DNA of 64,000 nucleotides from contig CAZTZO010000001.1 of the NCBI GenBank assembly GCA_964618075.1, positions 62,001 to 126,000 of the forward strand. The letters run 5' to 3'. This DNA comes from CAYTMY01 sp964618075. Lineage in GTDB: Bacteria > Bacillota > Clostridia > Eubacteriales > Anaerofustaceae. The notes under the pieces were generated by a model, which worked only from the letters and a program-made list of their open reading frames with translations, was not told the origin of the DNA and ran no database searches. Made by a program: the position numbers and the translations under genes. Each line of letters starts with the position of its first letter. The first letter of the stretch is position 1. Shown piece after piece: positions 43,926-52,136 of this stretch.

Positions 43926-45164
43926 TTATAATAAATTGTTTTCTATACGCGCGTAAAACACATTGTCGGAAATAGTTTGCAGCTTTTCGAAAAGCTGTTT
44001 CATCTTATAGGACTCTATATTTTCTGTTATCAAATACAACATTCCGTTAATATAGAACATTTTGTTTTTCATTATCACTTTATCTATCGCATTAAGAGCT
44101 TTTGATATTTGATAATGGTCGTTTATGTTTATTCTGATGAAATATTCGTTTGTTATTCCGTAGAGCCCTGCCGAAGTAACAGAAGATGTAAATGACATAT
44201 CCTTATAAGTATTTTCATTGTTAATAGTTTTTAGAAGGTCTGATACAACAGCGTCGGCAGTAGCGTTTTTACCGGCTCCCTTACCCATAAAACACAGTTT
44301 GCCTATTATATCTCCTTCTACCAAGATGATGTTGTATTCCTCGTTCACATTGCTTAGTACCTGGTCGTTTTTTAACAGCACCGGCGTTACGGAAACACTG
44401 TAGCCCTTTTCGGTAAGAATGCCTTGTGCGATATATTTTACATTGTAGCCGAATTCAGACGCCATCTGTATATCTGTTAGAGTTATATTCCCTATTCCTC
44501 TTAAATGAACGTCCTGTTGCTTAACAAGTGTTTTGAAGGCTATGGAAGAAAGAATACATATTTTCCTTACAATATCGTGTCCGTCCACATCGGCTGAGGG
44601 ATCTGCCTCGGCAAATCCAAGCTTTTGAGCCTCGCTCAATATATCATCGAACTCCCGCTTCTCTTTTGCTATCTTTGTTAAAATGAAGTTTGTGGTTCCG
44701 TTTAAAATACCTTGTATCTTATTTATTTTATTTAAGCGAAGAATATCCGATATAGAAGAAATAATGGGTATTCCTCCCCCAACAGAAGCTTCAAACATGA
44801 GATTCACGTTATTTTCTTCGGCAAGCTTCAATAATTCGTCTATGTGGGGAGCAATAACCTCTTTATTGGCAGTAACAACGTTCTTCCCTTGACTTAAAAG
44901 CTGTTTTATATAAGTGTACTCGGGCAACATTCCACCCATTACGCATATAACACTCTGAATTGAGGAATCGTTTAATACACTATCAAAATTGTCCGTTAAT
45001 ATATCAGCTTCGACGTGTATTTTGCGTTCTTTCGAAACGTCGCGTACCAAAATCTTTTTGATGTTTATTTTTTTGTCTTCTTCGTTTTCGGCATTAAATG
45101 ATGAGAGTATCTCATATACGCCCATGCCGACAGTGCCAAAACCCAAAAGTGCGATATTATACAT
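43926..45164 (-). CDS. hom: Homoserine dehydrogenase
   Basis: 412 residues. The N-terminal NAD(P)-binding domain has A-L-L-G-F-G-T-V-G-M-G-V (5-16). The catalytic domain carries N-K-E-V-I-A-P, F-E-A-S-V-G-G-G-I-P-I-I and the L-N-G-T-T-N-F-I-L substrate segment, with G-F-A-E-A-D-P-S-A-D-V-D-G-H-D following. A C-terminal ACT-like region completes it. It reduces aspartate semialdehyde to homoserine for threonine and methionine. It is followed by the ACT-only protein in the same operon. Confidence 0.95.
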   Translation of the reverse strand: MYNIALLGFGTVGMGVYEILSSFNAENEEDKKINIKKILVRDVSKERKIHVEADILTDNFDSVLNDSSIQSVICVMGGMLPEYTYIKQLLSQGKNVVTANKEVIAPHIDELLKLAEENNVNLMFEASVGGGIPIISSISDILRLNKINKIQGILNGTTNFILTKIAKEKREFDDILSEAQKLGFAEADPSADVDGHDIVRKICILSSIAFKTLVKQQDVHLRGIGNITLTDIQMASEFGYNVKYIAQGILTEKGYSVSVTPVLLKNDQVLSNVNEEYNIILVEGDIIGKLCFMGKGAGKNATADAVVSDLLKTINNENTYKDMSFTSSVTSAGLYGITNEYFIRININDHYQISKALNAIDKVIMKNKMFYINGMLYLITENIESYKMKQLFEKLQTISDNVFYARIENNLL

Positions 45165-45236
45165 TTCAATTGTCCTTAAGCTAATTGATTTATTATACCA
45201 TACAATAGCTTATAATAATAAATATTTATTTTTATA

Positions 45237-45265
45237 ATGACTTTTATCATCTGCTGATGTATAAT
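45237..45265 (+). promoter_or_regulatory. Promoter of gdhA
   Basis: ATGACT (45237-45242) and TATAAT (45260-45265) are 17 bases apart, ahead of a CAGGAG ribosome binding site. Confidence 0.55.
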
Positions 45266-45300
45266 AATTTATCATTTTATTAAGGAAACAGGAGTATTAG

Positions 45301-46635
45301 ATGAACAAACTAAGCAATGTGTACAAAACAGTTCAACAAAGAAATCCGAATGAACCGGAATTTCTTCAAGCAGTAGAAGAGGTATTGGAGTCTCTTGAAG
45401 TAGTGGCTGAAAAATATCCTCAATACCTTGAATCCGGTATCTTTGACAGGATAGTCGAACCAGAAAGACAGATGATTTTCAGAGTACCTTGGACAGACGA
45501 CAAGGGTATGAACCATGTAAACAGAGGATTCAGAGTACAATTTAACAGCGCAATCGGCCCGTACAAGGGTGGTCTTCGCTTTCATCCTTCTGTAAATTTG
45601 AGCATAATAAAATTTCTCGGATTCGAACAAATTTTCAAAAATGCACTTACAGGTCTTCCCATAGGCGGTGGTAAAGGCGGAAGCGACTTTGACCCCAAGG
45701 GAAAGAGCGATACCGAGATAATGAGATTCTGCCAGAGCTTCATGACAGAGCTTTACAGACACATCGGTCCGGATGAAGATGTTCCTGCAGGCGATATAGG
45801 CGTAGGCGGACGAGAAATCGGTTACATGTTCGGTCAATATAAAAGAATAACAAAGGAATACTCAGGAGTTCTTACAGGTAAGGGCTTAAACTGGGGCGGA
45901 AGTCTTGCAAGAACGGAAGCTACAGGCTACGGACTCGTATATTTTGTTAACGAAATGCTCTCAGACAAAAACGATACGCTTAAAGACAAAACAGTTGTTA
46001 TATCAGGAAGCGGAAACGTCGCAATATATGCAGCTCAAAAGGCTATCTCGCTTGGCGCAAAGGTCGTTGCGATGAGCGACTCAAACGGTTACATTTACGA
46101 TCCCGACGGTGTAGATGTGCCATTGATAAAGCAGATAAAGGAAGTCGAAAGAAAAAGGATCAAAACCTACTGCGAAACTTGTAAAAACGCAAAGTATACT
46201 GAAGGCTGCTCTGGAATATGGACAATAAAATGTGATATCGCCCTACCCTGCGCTACTCAAAATGAGATAAACGAAGAGAGCGCAAAAATACTTGTGGCAA
46301 ACGGCTGCAAACTTGTAGCGGAAGGCGCAAATATGCCCAGCTCACCCGAGGCAATAAAGGTATACCAGAATGCAAAGCTTCTCTATGCTCCGGGCAAAGC
46401 TTCAAACGCAGGCGGAGTCGCCACCAGCGCGCTTGAGATGTCACAGAACAGCATGAGATATTCATGGACATTCGATGAGGTTGACGAAAAGCTCCACCAG
46501 ATAATGAAAAATATTTACCATAATGCAGCAAACGCCGCAAAAGAGTTCGGCAAGGAAGGCGACTTAGTCTTCGGCGCAAATATTGCGGGATTCTTAAAGG
46601 TCGCAAGCTCCATGTATTCACAAGGCTTAGTGTAA
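45301..46635 (+). CDS. gdhA: Glutamate dehydrogenase, NADP-type hexameric
   Basis: 444 residues, the length of the small hexameric class. P-Y-K-G-G-L-R-F-H-P (about 92-101), the catalytic-lysine motif P-I-G-G-G-K-G-G-S-D-F (about 120-130) and the dinucleotide-binding S-G-S-G-N-V-A (about 236-242) are intact. It interconverts 2-oxoglutarate plus ammonia with glutamate. It is monocistronic, with its own promoter and a strong terminator at 46644-46673. Confidence 0.97.
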   Translation: MNKLSNVYKTVQQRNPNEPEFLQAVEEVLESLEVVAEKYPQYLESGIFDRIVEPERQMIFRVPWTDDKGMNHVNRGFRVQFNSAIGPYKGGLRFHPSVNLSIIKFLGFEQIFKNALTGLPIGGGKGGSDFDPKGKSDTEIMRFCQSFMTELYRHIGPDEDVPAGDIGVGGREIGYMFGQYKRITKEYSGVLTGKGLNWGGSLARTEATGYGLVYFVNEMLSDKNDTLKDKTVVISGSGNVAIYAAQKAISLGAKVVAMSDSNGYIYDPDGVDVPLIKQIKEVERKRIKTYCETCKNAKYTEGCSGIWTIKCDIALPCATQNEINEESAKILVANGCKLVAEGANMPSSPEAIKVYQNAKLLYAPGKASNAGGVATSALEMSQNSMRYSWTFDEVDEKLHQIMKNIYHNAANAAKEFGKEGDLVFGANIAGFLKVASSMYSQGLV

Positions 46636-46643
46636 TATAGTTT

Positions 46644-46673
46644 ACAGCAGGCGTATCTTTACGCCTGCTGTTT
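46644..46673 (+). terminator. gdhA terminator
   Basis: ACAGCAGGCGT (46644-46654) pairs exactly with ACGCCTGCTGT (46661-46671), followed by T residues. Confidence 0.9.
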
Positions 46674-46674
46674 A

Positions 46675-46704
46675 TTGATTTTTAAGCATGCTTTGTGGTA
46701 TTAT
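46675..46704 (+). promoter_or_regulatory. Promoter of tRNA-Arg
   Basis: TTGATT (46675-46680) and TATTAT (46699-46704) are 18 bases apart, 15 bases before the tRNA. Confidence 0.55.
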
Positions 46705-46719
46705 ATAAAAGCTTTATGT

Positions 46720-46795
46720 GCGCCCGTAGCTCAGGGGATAGAGCATGCGGCTTCGAACCGCAGTGTCGGGGGTTCAAATCCCTTCGGGCGTACCA
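46720..46795 (+). tRNA. tRNA-Arg (anticodon TCG)
   Basis: 76 bases with a complete cloverleaf. The acceptor GCGCCCG pairs with CGGGCGT (first pair G-U); the anticodon stem TGCGG/CCGCA has loop CTTCGAA; the T arm is GGGGG-TTCAAAT-CCCTT. The discriminator is A and CCA is encoded. The last 22 bases are repeated downstream at the end of each tandem cassette. Confidence 0.95.
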
Positions 46796-46983
46796 GAAAA
46801 AATTACGAGGTTTATCCTCGTTGTTTTTTTTCTGCAACAAAAATGGATTTGAACCCGTGAGGGTCGGAGCCGAAAAAAACATCGTTATGCGATGTTTCGG
46901 CGACTGTCCGAGGAGAATTAGCATAGCGTCGACGAGGACGCGCAATGCGTTAAGCATTGCATCAAATCTCTTCGGGCGTACCA
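46796..46983 (+). repeat. tRNA-derived tandem cassette, copy 1 (188 bp)
   Basis: The cassette begins with a terminator (ACGAGG/CCTCGT, then eight T, 46805-46831). Next comes GGATTTGAACCC (46845-46856), the reverse complement of the tRNA-Arg T arm, then two more hairpins (AACATCG/CGATGTT and GCAATGC/GCATTGC). It closes with a 22-base copy of the tRNA-Arg 3' end including CCA, with one mismatch. No protein is supported here, although overlapping open frames exist on both strands because the repeat length and composition allow them. Confidence 0.85.
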
Positions 46984-47169
46984 AAAAAAATTACGAGGTT
47001 GATCCTCGTTGTTTTTTTGCAACAAAAATGGATTTGAACCCGTGAGGGTCGGAGCCGAAAAAAAACATCGCTATGCAATGTTTCGGCGACTGTCCGAGGA
47101 GAATTAGCATAGCGTCGACGAGGACGCGCAATGCGTTAAGCATTGCATCAAATCCCTTCGGGCGTACCA
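46984..47169 (+). repeat. tRNA-derived tandem cassette, copy 2 (186 bp)
   Basis: About 95 percent identical to copy 1, with the same order: terminator (46993-47018), inverted T-arm motif (47030-47041), two hairpins and a perfect 22-base copy of the tRNA-Arg 3' end, ending in CCA at 47169. Several differences fall in loops or the first hairpin. The sequence from 47170 to 47445 holds a terminator-like hairpin and the promoter of the next gene and nothing else that I can identify. Confidence 0.85.
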
Positions 47170-47191
47170 ATTTTTCCTTTAAATAAACAAT

Positions 47192-47238
47192 AAAACGGAC
47201 TTTTTCAAAGATATTAAATCTTTTTAAAAGTCCGTTTT
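47192..47238. terminator. Hairpin after the cassettes
   Basis: AAAACGGACTTTT (47192-47204) and AAAAGTCCGTTTT (47226-47238) pair, with a second partly paired AAAGAT/ATCTTT inside. T-rich sequence follows. Confidence 0.65.
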
Positions 47239-47445
47239 CCCACTTTTTCCCCACTTTGGTTTTTCTTAACATATTACAAGTCAGATTAATGTTAATGCGC
47301 AATTATATTATATTATCATATAACCTGCCTATAGGCCACCTTGTATACAAGCTATTGAGTAGTTATTTATTAAAATTTATTTTTTTGAAATTAAATGTAG
47401 TATAATTTATGAATGAATTAACAATGCAATAAAAGGAGAAGCAGT

Positions 47446-47913
47446 ATGAAATACGAATACTACTTGGAAAAGATAAAAAGCAGATACGGTAATGACAACT
47501 ATGTAGATAAGCTTAAAGTGCATCAATTCTATGACGAAAAGTTTGAAATCAAATGGGCAGCCACAAAGCTCAAACAGTATTCATTTGTGGGCTATACGGA
47601 AACAATAACGCCGGAACTATTAGAAGCTTTTGCCGGAGAATGCACTTCATGCGCACTTGATATCTATAAAGGGCTTCCCAGAGGGATGCAAAACGCAGTC
47701 GTGAGTTTCGCGGTTTTAGCGGGCGAAAATATAACACAAGATGCAATGGATTATATAAAGAAGGCTCCGAAAAAACACTGGGCTGCATTCGAGATGCCTG
47801 TTATAGCAGACCTGAAAAATGAAAAGATATATTATTTTGAAAAAACACCTATGTGGGGAGCAATATATTATAAATATTTTAGAAGCTATATGGAAGAAAA
47901 CTTTAAATTCTGA
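47446..47913 (+). CDS. Hypothetical soluble protein
   Basis: 155 residues from an ATG behind AAAAGGAGAAG, with a TATAAT box at 47401-47406. It is rich in K, Y, E and aromatic residues and has no signal peptide, membrane helix or recognised motif. Its centre has an E-C-T-S-C-A-L-D-I-Y stretch and a more hydrophobic helix. I do not recognise the family. It is monocistronic and is followed by a short hairpin (47930-47950) with a T-rich tail. Confidence 0.75.
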   Translation: MKYEYYLEKIKSRYGNDNYVDKLKVHQFYDEKFEIKWAATKLKQYSFVGYTETITPELLEAFAGECTSCALDIYKGLPRGMQNAVVSFAVLAGENITQDAMDYIKKAPKKHWAAFEMPVIADLKNEKIYYFEKTPMWGAIYYKYFRSYMEENFKF

Positions 47914-47929
47914 ATATTACATTATTTAA

Positions 47930-47952
47930 AACAGCTGATTTTCAGCTGTTTT
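47930..47952 (+). terminator. Terminator of the hypothetical gene at 47446
   Basis: AACAGCTGA and TCAGCTGTT pair around three T residues, followed by TTTTCTTCTT. It also abuts the end of a doubtful minus-strand frame. Confidence 0.65.
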
Positions 47953-48238
47953 CTTCTTGCAAGCGGTTAATAACCTTTAAATGAGTAATTAAGAAAGAGT
48001 AAACTCCAATGCTATTATTGTAATCTATGATAAGTTTAAAATGAAAAAAAACCTTAGCATTCATGTTTTCAGCCCTTTTTATCCCTTCATCGGTTATGTT
48101 TACGTTTGCACCTTGCTCTGCTGCTACTGTGCTATCCTCTGCGCTCTGGTGATTGTCTAACGCTTCAATATACCACTTTCCTTCCTTATCAAACTCCTTT
48201 GAATTGACAAGGGCGGTTATTAAAAAAGCTGCAGGCAC
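47942..48238 (-). CDS. Doubtful 98-residue frame, possibly a gene remnant
   Basis: The only start is a GTG that immediately follows the T-tract of an upstream terminator (48239-48266), and no ribosome binding site is present. The sequence is composition-plausible (charged N-terminal half, hydrophobic C-terminal half with an S-F-L-I-T-H-L segment) but matches nothing I recognise. It may be the C-terminal remnant of a degraded gene rather than an expressed protein. Confidence 0.3.
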   Translation of the reverse strand: MPAAFLITALVNSKEFDKEGKWYIEALDNHQSAEDSTVAAEQGANVNITDEGIKRAENMNAKVFFHFKLIIDYNNSIGVYSFLITHLKVINRLQEENS

Positions 48239-48266
48239 AAAAAAAGAATAAGCCTTTAGCTTATCC
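48239..48266 (-). terminator. Terminator of the 96-residue hypothetical gene
   Basis: On the minus strand GGATAAGC and GCTTATTC form an 8-bp stem with one G-U pair, followed by seven T residues. Confidence 0.8.
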
Positions 48267-48278
48267 TTTAAAAAAGTG

Positions 48279-48569
48279 TTATTCTTCCTTTGCTGTGCTT
48301 AAATTCTCATTTGCTTTAATAAGGCTGTCTTCGTCTATTTTTTCAACGGTTATACCCAACTTCTTCATACACTCAATATACAACATGGCGCACATTTCAT
48401 TCATGGCGTTTACTGAAGATATTGCGACATTAAACAAATAGTTTAGATCCTTTTCTTCTTCGCTATTTCTTTTCGGAATAACAGCCTGTGAAACTGCCGT
48501 TTCAATATTCATGGAAATAATATCGTGAGCATACGGCACAAAGCCTTCCTTGTAAGAATACTCGTTCAT
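48279..48569 (-). CDS. Hypothetical small acidic protein
   Basis: 96 residues from an ATG behind GGGGTG. It is acidic and predicted helical, with a Met-rich middle (N-A-M-N-E-M-C-A-M-L) and no signal peptide or membrane segment. The family is not recognised. It lies 53 bases after the DUF1638 gene on the same strand and ends in its own terminator, so the two may be co-transcribed. Confidence 0.6.
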   Translation of the reverse strand: MNEYSYKEGFVPYAHDIISMNIETAVSQAVIPKRNSEEEKDLNYLFNVAISSVNAMNEMCAMLYIECMKKLGITVEKIDEDSLIKANENLSTAKEE

Positions 48570-48622
48570 ATTGCACCCCGATATATTTATATGCTGTGTT
48601 TTATATGTTATGACGCTTTAAA

Positions 48623-49267
48623 TTAATGAAAGCATTCATAAGTTATGGTTTCGCCTTTTTTGAGGCGTTTAACGTGTTCTCCTTCACATATGTTTAAGAG
48701 CTGTATATATATATCTATGCTTGCCTTTTGTATCTCAACCTTCAGATTTTTTATTTCGGCTTCTTTTTGTGCTTTTTCGAGGTTCGTCGGTTCTATATCC
48801 TGCTCAGTCTGCATGTATATCAGCTTTGTGTAGTTTTTGTACATCATGTCATAAATCATATCGGTTCGCTTCTTACCGTATTTCTCAAGAGTAAGCTCAT
48901 ACTCCTTCACTCCATGCGATGCACTAAGCCATCCACGACTTGTAAATATTGAGCATTTCCTCATATTTGCAAGCTCGGAGTTTGAGCACATCAAAGCGCT
49001 GATACAATCATCAACCTTAGGATAAATAATATCACAATGCTCAGCCTTTATGCCTATTAACGCATTCCCGCACAAACCGTAGCTTATAACAAGCTCGTCG
49101 AAGTCAGCACTTTCATCAATATTGCGAATAAGCTCGTCATGAAGCACCTCGGGCTTGTCGTGGAGAGCTTCTCCTAACCATACGATATCGTAAACTTTGT
49201 CAGTAGATTTCAGTGCTTCTTCAAGCTCCTTTTTAACCACCTCACATGCAAGCAATCTTCTTTTCAT
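48623..49267 (-). CDS. DUF1638 family protein
   Basis: 214 residues from the ATG at 49267, preceded by GGAGGTGA; an ATG at 49291 would overlap that site. The pattern is that of DUF1638: an opening L-L-A-C-E-V-V-x-x-E-L, W-L-G-E-A-L-H-D-K-P, then I-S-Y-G-L-C-G-N-A and P-K-V-D-D-C-I-S-A-L with conserved Cys residues. Members are often found near corrinoid methyltransferases and may bind a metal or cofactor; no such neighbours are here. Function unknown. Confidence 0.8.
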   Translation of the reverse strand: MKRRLLACEVVKKELEEALKSTDKVYDIVWLGEALHDKPEVLHDELIRNIDESADFDELVISYGLCGNALIGIKAEHCDIIYPKVDDCISALMCSNSELANMRKCSIFTSRGWLSASHGVKEYELTLEKYGKKRTDMIYDMMYKNYTKLIYMQTEQDIEPTNLEKAQKEAEIKNLKVEIQKASIDIYIQLLNICEGEHVKRLKKGETITYECFH

Positions 49268-49389
49268 TCCTTCACCTCCGCAACCGTTCAATTAAGATTA
49301 TATCACATCATATTTTTTTCAATCATACTGTTCTTTAAATATTTCTGTGATATAATCAATCTAATAAAATAAATATTAAAAGGCATGAA

Positions 49390-50715
49390 ATGGAATATAA
49401 AGAAGCTCTTGAGTATATCAGCAGTACATACAAGTTCGGAGAGAAAATCGGACTCGAAAACATCACCAGACTAATGGATAAGCTTGGCAATCCGCAGGAT
49501 AAACTAAAGTACGTACATGTCGCGGGGACAAACGGAAAGGGCTCTACAGCAACAATGATAGCCAACGTCCTGTATAAATCAGGCTACAAAACAGGTCTGT
49601 ATATCTCCCCCTTTCTCGAAAGATTTAACGAGCGTATGCAAATCAATAATAAACCTATTGATGATGATGAGCTTGCAACAGACACACAAACTGTCAAGGA
49701 CGCTATAGATGAACTTGAAAAGGAAGGATTTCCATGCCCGTCCGAATTTGAAGTTGTCACTGCAATAGCATTTGTTTATTATGCAAAAATGAAGGTAGAT
49801 ATAGTAGTGCTTGAAGTAGGCATGGGAGGCAGACTTGACGCTACAAATATCATCAAAACAAAAGAAGTCGCAGTAATAGCTAGCTTAAGCCTAGACCATC
49901 AGCTTTATTTAGGCAACACCATTGAAGACATAGCCTTTGAAAAGGCAGGGATAATAAAAGAGAATAACGAAGCAAGCGTTTACGCACTCAATCCCCCTTC
50001 AACAATAGATGTCATAGAAAAAATATGCATTAAAAGAAATGCGTGTCTTAATGTTTGCGATAAAAATAATATTGAATTGGTATCGTATGACGTTGACGGA
50101 CAGGTGATGAAATATAAAAAGAAGGATTCCGTTCTTGGTATAGATATTATTAAGGTTGCACTTCTCGGTAAACATCAGATATATAACACCCTGAATGTTC
50201 TCAACGCCCTTGAGATACTTAAACAAAAGGGCTGGAATATACCAAGTGAAGCTATTATACAGGGTCTTGAAACAGTCAAATTTACGGGTCGTTTCGAGAT
50301 AATGAATAAAAATCCTATAATAGTCATAGACGGCGGTCATAATATAGAAGGAATCACATCCTTTGTAGATAATATAAAAACCTATTTTAAAGGAAAAAAG
50401 GTTACTCTGTTTTACGGCATGCTCAGTGACAAGCAGGTCAGCGAATCTGTCGCATTACTGCATTCCATTGCAAATAAAGTTTATACGCTCACACCTACGG
50501 ACGACAGAGCAGTGCCGGCTAAGCAGATGGCGGAATATATCAAGAAGAACTACCCTCAGACTCCTGTGACATTTCTTAAGGATTTCAGCGAAATATCACA
50601 ATATGTCGATTTCAGCAAGAAGGATGAAATATATGCGTTTACGGGTTCTTTGTATATGATCGGAGAAGCTCGCACCTTGCTTTCTTCTCTTATATCACAG
50701 AAGAGCTCATATTGA
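49390..50715 (+). CDS. folC: Folylpolyglutamate/dihydrofolate synthase
   Basis: 441 residues, of the Mur-ligase-like family. The P-loop is G-T-N-G-K-G-S-T (about 46-53), followed by the S-P-F/L-x-x-x-x-E-R segment, E-V-G-M-G-G-R-L-D-A-T-N and S-L-D-H. The C-terminal domain contains D-G-G-H-N. It adds glutamates to folates and may also make dihydrofolate. Its 3' end overlaps the convergent FtsH-like gene by 26 bases. Confidence 0.95.
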   Translation: MEYKEALEYISSTYKFGEKIGLENITRLMDKLGNPQDKLKYVHVAGTNGKGSTATMIANVLYKSGYKTGLYISPFLERFNERMQINNKPIDDDELATDTQTVKDAIDELEKEGFPCPSEFEVVTAIAFVYYAKMKVDIVVLEVGMGGRLDATNIIKTKEVAVIASLSLDHQLYLGNTIEDIAFEKAGIIKENNEASVYALNPPSTIDVIEKICIKRNACLNVCDKNNIELVSYDVDGQVMKYKKKDSVLGIDIIKVALLGKHQIYNTLNVLNALEILKQKGWNIPSEAIIQGLETVKFTGRFEIMNKNPIIVIDGGHNIEGITSFVDNIKTYFKGKKVTLFYGMLSDKQVSESVALLHSIANKVYTLTPTDDRAVPAKQMAEYIKKNYPQTPVTFLKDFSEISQYVDFSKKDEIYAFTGSLYMIGEARTLLSSLISQKSSY

Positions 50716-52003
50716 GTATACCTTCAATATCATTTCTCTTTAACGTCTCGTCGTGGTATAAACGTTCAGCAAGTCTTTGAAGCAAATCTTTATTTGCATT
50801 CAACAGGCTTGTTGTCTTTTTATAACAAGCATCTATTATAAGTGTAATTTCCGAATTAATATCCTTGATTGAATAAAGCTCGCTTTCCTTGTGAAAAATC
50901 CTGTTTTTATAGGTTTCGCTCATACCGTAATCGCAAACCATGGAGTATGCTACTTCGTTGGCTTTTTTCAAGTCGTCAGCAGCTCCGGTCGTTATTTTGT
51001 TTAACACTATCTCCTCTGAGGCTCTGCTTGCAAGCATAATGCATATTTCGGTTTGAAGATCGTTCGTATCGAACAAATAATTCTCATATGAACAACTTGC
51101 CGCCAACACGAAGCCCAACGCCTTACCGTGCGGAACTATAGTGGTCTGCTCTGGAACTGTATTTTTTAAAAGCACCTGCATAAACGCATGTCCCGCCTCA
51201 TGAACGGCAACCTGTTTTTTTTCTGCGTCACACAAAAGCATGTTGTTATTTTCAAGTCCTGTTGTAATTTTGATAAACGCTTCATTGAGTTCTTCGTTGC
51301 TTATATATTTTCTTTTTTTTCTAACGCTGATAAGGGCTGCCTCATTAATAAGGTTTGCTATATGAGCTCCGCTCAGACCGTTTGTTTTTTTTGCAAGGTT
51401 TAGCGTGTCTATATCCTTAGCCAATGGTTTTCCCTTAAGATGCCCTTTAATAATTTTCTCTCTTGCCTTGAACGGCGGATTACCTATATATATCTGTCTG
51501 TCAAATCTGCCCGGTCGAAGCAATGCCTTATCCAACATATCTATCCTGTTTGTTGCGGCAACGGTCACAACTCCGCTTGCATTTTTAAAGCCGTCAAGCT
51601 CTATAAGAAGCTGGTTCAAGGTTTGATCCCTCTCGGAATTGCTGTCTGTATTACGGCACACGCCTATTGCGTCTATCTCGTCAATAAATATTATACACGG
51701 TCTTTTTTTCTCGGCTTTATCAAACAAGGCTCTGATTCTGCCTGCGCCTACTCCTACAAACTTTTCTATGAATTCGGAACCGGAGGCGTATATAAATGCG
51801 GATTGTGTTTCATATGCCAAGGCACGGGCTATCATTGTTTTTCCTGTACCGGGAGGGCCGTAAAACAACACTCCCTTAGGCAGCTTTGCTCCGTATTTCT
51901 GATACTTTTCGGGGTGTACAAGGAAATCCCCCACTTCAGAAAGCTCTTCTTTTATTTCCTCCATACCCGCTATGTCATCGAATGTTATTTTTGCACTCAT
52001 CAT
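50690..52003 (-). CDS. FtsH-like AAA/M41 metalloprotease lacking membrane anchor
   Basis: 437 residues; a normal FtsH has about 600 or more. AAA motifs are intact: Walker A G-P-P-G-T-G-K-T (49-56), pore loop F-V-G-V-G (82-86), Walker B I-I-F-I-D-E-I-D-A (104-112) and S-R-H-type arginines in R-P-G-R-F-D-R (163-169). The protease has H-E-A-G-H (268-272) and the distal zinc ligand region T-T-G-A-A-D-D-L (338-345). There is no N-terminal membrane segment: the ATG follows CAGGAG directly and the frame opens with T-F-D-D-I-A-G-M. It should be a soluble ATP-dependent protease. Confidence 0.88.
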   Translation of the reverse strand: MMSAKITFDDIAGMEEIKEELSEVGDFLVHPEKYQKYGAKLPKGVLFYGPPGTGKTMIARALAYETQSAFIYASGSEFIEKFVGVGAGRIRALFDKAEKKRPCIIFIDEIDAIGVCRNTDSNSERDQTLNQLLIELDGFKNASGVVTVAATNRIDMLDKALLRPGRFDRQIYIGNPPFKAREKIIKGHLKGKPLAKDIDTLNLAKKTNGLSGAHIANLINEAALISVRKKRKYISNEELNEAFIKITTGLENNNMLLCDAEKKQVAVHEAGHAFMQVLLKNTVPEQTTIVPHGKALGFVLAASCSYENYLFDTNDLQTEICIMLASRASEEIVLNKITTGAADDLKKANEVAYSMVCDYGMSETYKNRIFHKESELYSIKDINSEITLIIDACYKKTTSLLNANKDLLQRLAERLYHDETLKRNDIEGILNMSSSVI

Positions 52004-52099
52004 AATACTCCTGTTCTTTGTTCTTCAAATTTATTTTAGTAAAATATTAATATTATATTCAGATTACATTAAATTTCTTTCCCTTATGTTTTGATGTGG

Positions 52100-52105
52100 T
52101 ATAAT
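52100..52105 (+). promoter_or_regulatory. Extended -10 promoter of the coiled-coil protein gene
   Basis: TATAAT with a TG one base upstream, 31 bases before the ATG. No good -35 box is seen. Confidence 0.45.
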
Positions 52106-52136
52106 GTTGTCAGTAAAAATTAAGGAGGATTTCTCA

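Noticed and set aside
46796..47169. CRISPR array
   Set aside because: Only two units of 186-188 bp exist, each built around tRNA-like ends and terminators; there are no short repeats with unique spacers and no cas genes.
46682..47302. Overlapping open frames of 60 to 116 codons on both strands across the tRNA-Arg cassettes
   Set aside because: They run through a tRNA, terminators and inverted repeats, lack ribosome binding sites, and exist only because the tandem cassette lengths keep frames open. They look like the spurious repeat-derived proteins that appear in databases.
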